DNA from: Calditrichota bacterium
Lineage (GTDB): Bacteria > Electryoneota > RPQS01
Direction: 5' to 3'
Length of the DNA: 64,000 bases
Assembly: GCA_020637445.1 (NCBI GenBank)
Contig: JACJVZ010000004.1
Location: forward strand, 62,001-126,000
Shown here one piece after another: positions 35,977-43,438 of this stretch. The translations under genes and the position numbers were made by a program. The notes beneath the pieces are model-generated. The model was not told the DNA's origin and made no database searches. It worked only from the letters and a program-made list of their open reading frames with translations. Position 1 is the first letter of the stretch; each line of letters starts with the position of its first letter.

Positions 35977-36723
35977 TATTCCGATTTCCCCCCGCGCCGC
36001 GCGGGGAGATTAAGGGGGGTCTTGAAGAGCAATTCACATCCTGTAGGGGTGGATGGCAATCCACCCGTTTCTGAATTTCCCCCCGGTCTTCCGGGGGGAT
36101 TAAGGGGGGTAAACGTAAGACGCAATTATGTAGTTCCGCTGCAAATCTACACAAGCTCGAGCCTCTCGGCTCGACACAAAAAGCCGAGGCAATCACCTCG
36201 GCTTTTCCGCTCTCCCCCCAAAATCTGCGTAGCAGTTTTGGGGGGATTAAGGGGGGCTTCTGAAACACACAGAAAACAAAACACCTGTCATCCCGTAGGG
36301 ACCTACTAAAAGGACGCAACCACCCCAAGCGCAACCCGAGAATTCCCCACGCTTTGTCATCCTGCCTGTCCCTGTAGGGAAAGCCTCCGCGGCTGAAGGA
36401 TCTCTCAGGTCTCCCCCCATTTCTGCTCGGAGAAATGGGGGGATTAAGGGGGGCTTCTGAAAAAAACCAAATCGAAAATCCCAAATCGAAACTCTGACTT
36501 CCGTCATCCTCTGTAAGGACCTACTAAAAGGCCGCCACCATCTCAAGCGCAACCCGAGAACATCTCCGCCTTCTGTCATCCTCTGTAAGGATCCACCGAA
36601 GCAAACCACTAACGTTAGTCACAACCCGAGAACCCAAACGCCTTGTCATCCCGTAGGGATCTTGTAAAACGTGGCCACCACCCAAAGCGCAACCCGAGCC
36701 CCCCAAGCCGCCCATTTCATCCC
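35977..36723. repeat. 747-bp gene-free convergent region packed with dispersed repeats
   Basis: Lies between the stops of two convergent genes. It contains C-run/G-run elements at 35984-36022, 36077-36110, 36211-36262 and 36406-36460 (four different stem extensions). There is a GGGTGGAT/ATCCACCC hairpin (36045-36064) and a terminator at 36179. At least four TGTCATCC ... CAAGCGCAACCCGAGAA elements begin at about 36290, 36503, 36575 and 36645. Nothing coding is convincing. Confidence 0.88.
36179..36206. terminator. Bidirectional hairpin terminator
   Basis: AAAAGCCGAGG at 36179-36189 pairs with CCTCGGCTTTT at 36196-36206. A- and T-runs on either side allow use from both strands between the converging GH13 and FG-GAP genes. 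Confidence 0.75.
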
Positions 36724-38298
36724 CTACTTCAGCAGCACCACTTTCCGAAGCGCCACCCGATCTCCTGCCGACGCCCGCGCAAAATAGATCCCACTCGCAA
36801 GCCCAGCAGGAGCCGTATAAGAAATCGCAGAACCCGCTACCCTCCCCCGATAAATCACATCCACCTCTCGCCCCAACAAATCATACAACACCACGTTTAC
36901 ATCAGAATGCAGCGGCGCGTCGAGAGAAATACGAAGTGTTGAGTTGAAGGGATTGGGGAAAACGGAAAGAGATAAATTGTGTGGCAACAGTGTCGGCTCC
37001 CGTACCGGCAAACCAAAGTTCCGGTCGCCCGCAACGACGATGATTCTGCCGCGCTCTTCGAGACCATGATACGCCGAGAAAAACCAGTCGTCGATCCCGT
37101 CCCCGTTAAAATCTCCCGCTTCACCGATCCGGTACGGATAGTTCATCCCGTCCAACGGGCCATCCAACACCCACGCCGGCGACTCCGGCAACGGATCCCC
37201 ACCTAACCAAACCTCGATGTGGTCATTGGGGGGAGTTAAGTAGTGTTCGTAATGCGCGACATCGTCATACCCATCCCCATTGATGTCCCCTAACGGCGTC
37301 ACGTACTTGGGCACATTATTGTTCGGCCAATGTAACTCGACGTCATCAACAAGATCCATGTCCGGTCCACCCCAGTAGATGTATTTCCGTGCGCCCTCGG
37401 CAAATGAGGTCGCACGAGATATGATGTCATCGTATCCGTCCCCGTTTATGTCGCCCACTATCCGGTGGTAATATTCAAACGTATTCCCTGCTGCCGATGG
37501 GCGAACACGGATCAATGCCGGCAGCGAATCTGCCAACGGAGAGCCCAAATAGAGTTCCGCGCGAACGTATCCACTATCTCCGAGCAGGATGACTCGTCCA
37601 AAGTCCGAGTAACCGTCGCCATTCACGTCGCCAAATCCCATGTGACTGGAATTGAAATCAAAGTGTGACCACAGCGCATCATCAGATCCCGGAATTTCAC
37701 CCAAGTAAAAGTTGAACATTCCTTCGTTCAACGGTCGTTTCGTGTAATCATCCCGACCATCCCCATTGTAGTCGCCCACGTTGGTAAGATAGTGAAGATC
37801 GGAAAGTGCTCCAATCCAGTCAGGAATCGTATCAAATACCCCTGGGCCACCTAAGAATAACGCCGAACGCCAACCTGCCCCAGCAGACTGCAGGTAAAGG
37901 CTAAGGAGAATATCTTGATGGCCGTCGCCGTTCACGTCACCAGCAGGGACCGTAAAGCCCGCATCGAATGCACCATCTGACCAACCATATCTGTCATTCG
38001 TCGTGTCGTATCGCCCAAATTCGATGAAACTGGCATTACCCAGATTGTTGCCCTAATACAGCCGGATATCCAAAGAGTTCACGGAACTTTCCGACCCGAC
38101 GATGACATCGTCGAACCCATCTCCGTTTTGATCACCAACAGATTGAAAGCAACTAAACCCCAAATACTGTCCCACCTCCCCCGTCACATCCAACAAATAC
38201 GTCGGTTCGTACGGCTGGGCATACAGCAGGCCCCCCAACAACAAAACCGCGAACCCCACCCGCTTCAAGATTCTGAATGCAGAGAGAATTCGCGTCAT
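36724..38298 (-). pseudogene. Secreted FG-GAP repeat protein with T9SS tail, interrupted by one in-frame TAG
   Basis: One frame of 524 codons with a single stop, TAG at 38053-38055 (codon 82), keeping the same frame on both sides. Start ATG 38298 follows GGAGG and gives the signal peptide MTRILSAFRILKRVGFAVLL. Seven FG-GAP-type calcium-binding repeats are visible (GDQNGDGFDDV before the stop; GDVNGDGHQDI, GDYNGDGRDDY, GDVNGDGYSDF, GDINGDGYDDI, GDINGDGYDDV and GDFNGDGIDDW after it). The T9SS tail (VFPNPFNSTLRI to VALRKVVLLK) ends it. The stop falls in SLDIRLY*GNN where FG-GAP proteins usually read RLYYGG, so TAC or TAT to TAG is the simplest change. Signal peptide and tail are nearly identical to those of the gene at 46996. 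Confidence 0.85.
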
Positions 38299-38902
38299 GA
38301 TCAAGGCCTCCGAGCTAAGTTTAGCCGTGCATGGCAGAAATTTACGCTCGCAAAACTGAAAAGTCAACTTGCCCAGACTTTCTCTGGTCTTCCTCCAAGA
38401 TCTGCGTAGCAGTTTTGGGGGGATTAAGGGGGGCATTCTGACTTCATACTTCTACTCGCCGAGCGGGGCCTGCACTCGAACGCAGTGAAGTGATTTAGCG
38501 CGTCAGCGCGGCCTGTCCCGTAGGGATTCCCCGCCGGAATCTGAACTCCGCCTTCATATTTCATACTTCATATTTCATATTTTCCGCATTTTCTATTTCC
38601 CCGTTACTACTTCCCTGCCTCCGGCAGGGGCTTCTTGCCGATCACTCCAAGCGCGACGGCCAGAGGCCGACGGTAGTACAACAGGAGAACGCAGGCCAAG
38701 CCCGCCACTACACATCATCTCGCCGAGCGGGGCCTGCACTCGAACGCAGTGAAGTGATTTAGCGCGTCAGCGCGCCCTGTCCCGTAGGGATTCCCCGCCG
38801 GAATCTGAACTCCGCCTTCATATTTCATACTTCATATTTCATATTTTCCGCATTTCTATTTTCTATTTTCTATTTTTCTTCCCCCCTATCCTTCATCCTT
38901 AA
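38299..38902. repeat. Gene-free region with a near-perfect 135-bp direct repeat
   Basis: 38457-38591 and 38721-38855 are two 135-bp copies differing at one base (GCGCGGCCTG versus GCGCGCCCTG). Each runs from CGCCGAGCGGGGCCTGCACT through CCCCGCCGGAATCTGAA to a TTCATATTTCATACTTCATA tract. A C-run/G-run element with a decayed left arm lies at 38391-38440. GCGACGGCCAGAGGCCGACG at 38656 recurs near 62036. Confidence 0.92.
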
Positions 38903-38936
38903 GAAAAAACGCGGCGACCAAAAAAGGCCGCCGCGT
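38903..38936 (-). terminator. Terminator of the YceI gene
   Basis: Read on the minus strand, ACGCGGCG (38936-38929) pairs with CGCCGCGT (38916-38909) and TTTTTCTT follows. Confidence 0.82.
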
Positions 38937-38972
38937 CAGCGTATCGTTCCCCACTTGTCAAGTGGGCGCTTG

Positions 38973-39563
38973 TTATTCAGCCGGACGATTCAGTTCCAGC
39001 TCGACCGTAATATTCACATCTTGGCCGACAACCAAACCACCCGAGTCGAGCTTCGTGTCCCAAGCAACACCGTAATCAAAACGGTTAATCGTCGTCGTCG
39101 CCGTGCCGCCTGTGTTGAACGTACCCCACGGAGACTTCACTTCCTGATTGAACCCTTCTACGTCAAACGTCACTTCCTTCGTAACGCCGCGAATCGTCAA
39201 ATCACCCGTCAGCATCGCTTTGCCTTCACCCGTTTGCTCGGCTTTCTTTGAGACAAACGTCATCGTCGGAAAGTGCTCGACATCAAAAAAGTCTCCCGTC
39301 TTCAAATGTCCGTCGCGCTTCTCGTTGTCCGTATTTACCGAAGCCATCTGCACCGTGAAGTTCGTGCTGATCGTTGACAAATCCTTCGGATCAAAACTCA
39401 CCGTGCCGTCAAAATCCTCGAACTTGCCATGCACGGTGGATACCAGCATGTGCTTCGTCGAAAAATTAATCGACGAGTGCGCCTTGTCGATATTCCAATC
39501 CGCCGCAAACGCCGTCGATCCCGCAACCACCAATGCCAAGACCAGCAATTGAATCATCTTCAT
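38973..39563 (-). CDS. YceI-family periplasmic protein
   Basis: A 196-aa exported protein with signal peptide MKMIQLLVLALVVAGSTAFA, then one YceI lipocalin-like barrel (WNIDKAHSSINFSTKHMLVS; GKFEDFDGTVSFD; TGDFFDVEHFPTMTFVS; LTGDLTIRGVTKEVTFDVE). YceI-fold proteins bind polyisoprenoids or other long hydrophobic molecules and are often induced by acid or envelope stress. A MarR-type regulator gene lies immediately upstream on the same strand, 237 bases away, so this is a plausible target or operon partner. Size and domain are normal for the family. Confidence 0.92.
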   Translation of the reverse strand: MKMIQLLVLALVVAGSTAFAADWNIDKAHSSINFSTKHMLVSTVHGKFEDFDGTVSFDPKDLSTISTNFTVQMASVNTDNEKRDGHLKTGDFFDVEHFPTMTFVSKKAEQTGEGKAMLTGDLTIRGVTKEVTFDVEGFNQEVKSPWGTFNTGGTATTTINRFDYGVAWDTKLDSGGLVVGQDVNITVELELNRPAE

Positions 39564-39800
39564 CTGTGTAATACTCCCTAATTCTGAGTTTCTGTTGTGA
39601 TGTGTTTCTATCGTCTATGCAAACAAAATTCTTCTGATTTCCCCCCGGTCTTCCGGGGGGATTAAGGGGGGTCAATCGTCCAGGAAAATCGAGAACTTCC
39701 AGCGTTTTGTCATCCTGTAAGGATCTTGTCAAAGGACGCAACTCACTCAAGCGCAACCCAAAACCCAAGCCACCGCGAAGCATCCTTCATCCTTCATCCT
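39564..39800. repeat. Intergenic repeats between marR-like and yceI-like genes
   Basis: Contains a C-run/G-run element with stem extension GG-TCTT-CC (39631-39672) and a TGTCATCCTGTAAGGATCTT ... CAAGCGCAACCC element (39708-39765). The yceI promoter must lie here or upstream of marR. Confidence 0.75.
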
Positions 39801-40259
39801 TTAAATCGGCTCAGCCGCCTTCTGCCCCACCTGTTTCAAATACTCCGCCATCTTCTCCAATTCAAACGGCGACAACACCACCAAAGAATCCGTAATCACC
39901 GGCACAATCTCCGGAAAAACCTTTTGAATGTACTCGTCTCCGGCTTTCGTCAACCGCACCCACACAAACCGTCGGTCCTCCGTGCTCCGCTCTCTCTGGA
40001 TCAGCCCCCGCTTCTCAAGATTGTCCACCACCAACGTGATGTTCCCGGAGCTCTTCAGCAGCTTGTGTCCTAAGTCGTTCTGGTGAAGTTCGCCCAAATG
40101 CATCAGGGCTTCCAGCACACCAAACTGACTAATCGTCAGATTGTGCGGAGCCAGTGCCTTAGACACACGGCTCGTCACCGAATCTGCCGCGCGCATCAAC
40201 TTAATGTAGGCATCCAGTGCACGTACTTCAGACGCGCTGCCCTTGTGTTTGGTTCCCAT
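39801..40259 (-). CDS. MarR-family transcriptional regulator
   Basis: A 152-aa winged-helix regulator. The DNA-binding core is LTISQFGVLEALMHLGELHQNDLGHKLLKSSGNITLVVDNLEKRGLI-like (residues about 45-92), with the wing ERSTEDRRFVWVRLTKAGDEYI. Dimer helices lie at both ends. MarR proteins repress nearby genes until they bind a small aromatic or lipid ligand or are oxidised. No cysteine suited to redox sensing is evident. The likely target is its own promoter and the yceI gene downstream. Confidence 0.93.
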   Translation of the reverse strand: MGTKHKGSASEVRALDAYIKLMRAADSVTSRVSKALAPHNLTISQFGVLEALMHLGELHQNDLGHKLLKSSGNITLVVDNLEKRGLIQRERSTEDRRFVWVRLTKAGDEYIQKVFPEIVPVITDSLVVLSPFELEKMAEYLKQVGQKAAEPI

Positions 40260-40370
40260 TTTGTGCCGATATTAATTAACTTAATACCAAAATACTGATT
40301 ATTTATCTATTTTGCAAATGGTATGTAGCTTAGTATTTTCAAGGAGATAAGAGTATATCATTTCAACGCG
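40260..40370 (-). promoter_or_regulatory. AT-rich promoter/operator region of the MarR gene
   Basis: Very AT-rich. AAAATACT (40289-40296) and AGTATTTT (40332-40339) form an 8-bp inverted repeat 35 bases apart, and TTAATTAACTTAA (about 40272-40284) is a near-palindrome next to the start codon. Either could be the MarR operator; no experimental match is claimed. Confidence 0.4.
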
Positions 40371-40390
40371 TGTTCTCGCATGGGTCACCA

Positions 40391-40424
40391 AAACAAAAAC
40401 GGAGAGGTTCTTACCTCTCCGTTT
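40391..40424 (-). terminator. Terminator of the FMN dehydrogenase gene
   Basis: AAACGGAGAGG (40424-40414 on the minus strand) pairs with CCTCTCCGTTT (40407-40397); TTGTTTT follows. Confidence 0.82.
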
Positions 40425-40448
40425 CCATAATTTTACTTCAATGTCGAG

Positions 40449-41522
40449 CTAAAGTAGAATCCCCTCGTCCACCTCGCTCAACCGGGCTCTTCCGCACAAA
40501 GCCATCGCGATTTTCATCTCCGTCAAAAGCAAACTCACAGCTTTTTCGATTCCCGCGGCTCCCTGAACTGCAAGTCCCCAAACATACGGCCGGCCGACCA
40601 TCACCGCACTCGCTCCCAAAGCCATCGCCTTCAGAATGTCCGTTCCGCGACGAATTCCTCCGTCGAACAAAACCGGAATTTCTCCGTCAATCCGATCCAC
40701 GATGTCCGGCAGCATTTCAATCGTCGGCGGCACCGTGTCCAGATTTCGCGCGCCGTGATTGCTGACAATCACTCCTTGCGCGCCGGATTGAATCGCAATA
40801 TCCGCGTCGTCAGGATGTAGAATTCCTTTCAAAACCACGGGAACAGTCGCGGTTTGGACAATCCACTCGATATCTTTCCACGAGAGTTTCGGATCGCAGA
40901 GCGGATAGTAAATTCCCTGCAAATCCGTGTCATGTCCGATAATTTGAAATTCTTTCGGCAAACCTTCCAACATCGCGCGATTCAGTCCGTCAGGAAGATG
41001 AAATCCCGCGCGAGCTTCGCGGACGCGGTTGCCGAGCACCGGAGTATCGACCGTCACAACAATCGCTTTGGCTCCGGCGGCTTCGACTCGTTCGATGATA
41101 TTTTTCGTGTAGCCGCGATCACGCTGCACATAGAGCTGATACCAGAGTCTTGTCTGAGGCGACGATTGCGCGATCTCTTCGATCGACGTGTTCGTCATCG
41201 TACTCACGCAGTAAACTGATTCGGCGAGCGCGGCGCCTTTTGCACTTTCAATCTCGCCGTTCTTGTGAAACAGTTTGTGATAGGCCACGGGCGCAAGCAT
41301 CACCGGATGCGGCAGCCGTTCGCCGAACAGTTCGACGGACGTGTCGAGTTCGGACACGTCATTCAAAACTCGCGGCAAAAACTGAATGCGGTCGAACGCT
41401 GTGATATTCCACTTCAAAGTGAGTTCATCACCCGCCGCGCTGCCGAGGTATTCCCACGCCATCGTGGTCAAAACCTCTTTAGCCCGCAATTCAAAATCGG
41501 AAATTCTCAGGATGTTGTTCAT
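40449..41522 (-). CDS. FMN-dependent alpha-hydroxy-acid dehydrogenase (lactate/glycolate oxidase type)
   Basis: A 357-aa TIM-barrel flavoprotein of the L-lactate dehydrogenase (LldD), glycolate oxidase and mandelate dehydrogenase family. Visible signatures: AWEYLGSAAGDELTL at the N-terminus, PVMLAPVAYHKLFH (FMN loop), LWYQLYVQRDRGYT, VTVDTPVLGNRVRE, VVLKGILHPDDA (FMN-contacting Lys), the active-site His/Arg loop SNHGARNLD, and FDGGIRRGTDILKA plus VMVGRPYVWGLA for the FMN phosphate. The active loop reads HGARNLD rather than HGGRQLD, and the insert before it is short, so it is probably a soluble oxidase or dehydrogenase of unassigned 2-hydroxy acid. It is monocistronic with its own terminator. 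Confidence 0.92.
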   Translation of the reverse strand: MNNILRISDFELRAKEVLTTMAWEYLGSAAGDELTLKWNITAFDRIQFLPRVLNDVSELDTSVELFGERLPHPVMLAPVAYHKLFHKNGEIESAKGAALAESVYCVSTMTNTSIEEIAQSSPQTRLWYQLYVQRDRGYTKNIIERVEAAGAKAIVVTVDTPVLGNRVREARAGFHLPDGLNRAMLEGLPKEFQIIGHDTDLQGIYYPLCDPKLSWKDIEWIVQTATVPVVLKGILHPDDADIAIQSGAQGVIVSNHGARNLDTVPPTIEMLPDIVDRIDGEIPVLFDGGIRRGTDILKAMALGASAVMVGRPYVWGLAVQGAAGIEKAVSLLLTEMKIAMALCGRARLSEVDEGILL

Positions 41523-42246
41523 GTCCTAAGATAGAGAGATTTCCGTTGAGATGAAACCGGAATTTTGCGCGTGCCGGGGCACCTGCGGCAGGTGCCGCCG
41601 CGATGCTTACTCGTCGGGATTGTCTTTGTGTGAAGTCTTGGCTGCTTTGCCGTCATCCCTGATTGCTCATCAGGCGATTGTTCTGTTCCGAGAGCTGCTC
41701 TGAGTCAGATGGGAACACAGGAAGAGTTTCACGCGCGGAGTGTTCCGGCGAGGGTTTGGTTCGGGTTGGAACCCTATCGTCTGTACAGTGGATCGTCTTC
41801 GCCCGGTCTGGGCTACTAGAACTTGCCAGTGCGACAATTTTCTGTGCTGATTGGCCGCAGCCCCGCCTGTTCCTTCCTGTGCACAAGGAGGGTCGAATTG
41901 GTGCTTTGGTTGGTTAGCTGTGTCTAATATACAACATTATTTGCATGATGTCAAGAGGATTTTGTATTTTGTTGGAATTAGTAAACGTTTGTTCAAGATG
42001 AGGTTGGGTGGGGTGATGGGGAACGGAGGAGGCAACCGAGATTTAGGTCGAATTCGGGAGGAGTCTTGCCAACGCAATGCAACTCTTATTAATTTGCGTA
42101 GCGAGCATGCGCTTGACATTGGTGGGATAAGTTCTAAATTTATGTATCATAGAAGTTTGAACATCCTAGAATTGTGTGTTAGCTGCACATCTTGTTTCTT
42201 TCAACCTCCCTGTACAAAACAACTCGAGTAAAACCAACCTCATATC
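41523..42246. other. Gene-free region left of the ABC-3C system
   Basis: Begins with a GGGGCACCTGCGGCAGGTGCC hairpin element (41575-41600). 41640-41910 has moderate GC and short open frames with no protein-like composition; several local inverted repeats make a structured RNA possible but I recognise none. From about 41920 the DNA becomes AT-rich and matches the composition of the next three genes, so the left boundary of the acquired segment is probably between 41600 and 41930. A promoter for the system should lie at 42000-42240. Confidence 0.45.
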
Positions 42247-43215
42247 GTGAAAATGAAGAAGTTTGCATATGAGGACTTAAGTCCCGAGCAATTCGAAGAA
42301 CTCATAGTTTCAATCTGTCAGTTTCTACTGGGAACCAGCGTGCAGGGATTTTGTAAAGGCCCTGACGGTGGAAGAGATGCAAAATTCACAGGAACAGCAA
42401 ATGAAATTCCAAGTAAAATGGCCCCGTGGATAGGAACTACAATCGTACAAGCAAAGCACACTAATTCACCCGTAGCTACATTCTCGGACAGTGAATTTTC
42501 GAGTGAAGCGAGCAAAGATTCTGTCGTTTCAAAAGAAATCCCACGAATAAAAGCGCTCAAAGACACAGGCGAACTTAATCACTACATTCTTTTTGCGAAT
42601 CGAAGATTGTCCGGAAATGCAGACAAAAAGATCAAGGCTCGCATTTCAACGGAATGTGGTGTACCAATTGGCTCAATTCTTCTTTTCGGAGCACATCAAA
42701 TCGATTTGTTCTTGAAACGATTTCCTGCTGCAGCGGAGCTGGCGGATTTCAATCCTCTGGATTCGCCGCTTAATGTTGGACCAGATGAACTAGCAGAGAT
42801 AATCGAAGCAATAAGTGTACATATCCCAAACGCGAGCACAGTTTTAACCGACCCTCCGACAGACCGTGTATCGTATGAGGAAAAGAACAAAATCAATAAC
42901 CTTTCTCCCGAATACGCCTCACACTTTCTTAAACGCTATCTAAAAGAAACACAAGTAGTGAAGGAGTTTCTTGCAAATCCTGAGAACACACAATTACTTG
43001 AAAAGTACTTGACAACTGTGGATGAGTTTCAAAGGAATATTATTCCGAAACGCAAGGACTACAATTCGTTTGACGAACTATTGAACTACCTTTTCAACTT
43101 TCTTTTTGCTCGTGACCCAGTACTGAACGCAAACAAACGAGAAACCAAGTTGCTTGTGTTTTACATGTACTGGAACTGCGACTTAGGTAGAAATCCAGAT
43201 GATCCGACCGACTAA
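42247..43215 (+). CDS. ABC-3C system effector-type protein with Mrr-like restriction-endonuclease domain
   Basis: A 322-aa protein, start GTG 42247 or ATG 42253. Residues 1 to about 150 show the Mrr/REase fold pattern: EQFEELIVSICQFLLG, GPDGGRDAKFTG (catalytic Asp), IVQAKHT (Q-x-K). The C-terminal part (about 190-322, LSPEYASHFLKRYLKETQVV) resembles the shared domain of ABC-three-component (ABC-3C) proteins. Three overlapping genes in the order nuclease, short middle component, DUF2326-type ABC ATPase are the known ABC-3C layout. The presumed job is cleavage of invading nucleic acid after sensing by the ATPase. Base composition is lower in GC than the flanking genes, a sign of transfer. Confidence 0.8.
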   Translation: MKMKKFAYEDLSPEQFEELIVSICQFLLGTSVQGFCKGPDGGRDAKFTGTANEIPSKMAPWIGTTIVQAKHTNSPVATFSDSEFSSEASKDSVVSKEIPRIKALKDTGELNHYILFANRRLSGNADKKIKARISTECGVPIGSILLFGAHQIDLFLKRFPAAAELADFNPLDSPLNVGPDELAEIIEAISVHIPNASTVLTDPPTDRVSYEEKNKINNLSPEYASHFLKRYLKETQVVKEFLANPENTQLLEKYLTTVDEFQRNIIPKRKDYNSFDELLNYLFNFLFARDPVLNANKRETKLLVFYMYWNCDLGRNPDDPTD

Positions 43216-43438
43216 ACACTCACATCCCGATCAAACTGTAGTACACGTTGCTACGCTATTATTGGGCGAACTCATTTCGAGCCGTTCAAAATCCTTTGAT
43301 TCCTTGCGTGACAATGTAAAAAAGAAAGTGAAAGGCGGTGCAACATTGTTTCTCCCAGCATTGAACCTTCTTTTCTTGCTTGGCCTAGTTGAGTATCGCT
43401 CAAAAACGGACAGCTTTGAGTACATGGAGAACCAATGA
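43199..43438 (+). CDS. ABC-3C middle component (MC6-like)
   Basis: A 79-aa protein overlapping the nuclease gene by 17 bases and the ATPase gene by 4. It starts MIRPTKHSHPDQTVVHVATLL and ends with LFLPALNLLFLLGLVEYRS, the pattern I know from the short middle component 6 of ABC-three-component systems (xPxKH near the N-terminus; a winged-helix-like helix pair then LDLLYxLG(A/L)(I/V)E). It presumably links the ATPase to the effector. It is short, but its overlaps on both sides and the family pattern make it a real gene. Confidence 0.82.
   Translation: MIRPTKHSHPDQTVVHVATLLLGELISSRSKSFDSLRDNVKKKVKGGATLFLPALNLLFLLGLVEYRSKTDSFEYMENQ

Noticed and set aside
22696..38298. Stop-codon reassignment suggested by two in-frame stops
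   Set aside because: TAA, TAG and TGA all end other intact genes here at the expected C-terminus, so the code is standard; the two stops are gene-specific.
41663..42231. Two overlapping short open frames left of the ABC-3C genes
   Set aside because: They have no recognisable domain, no good start signal, and cross the GC shift.
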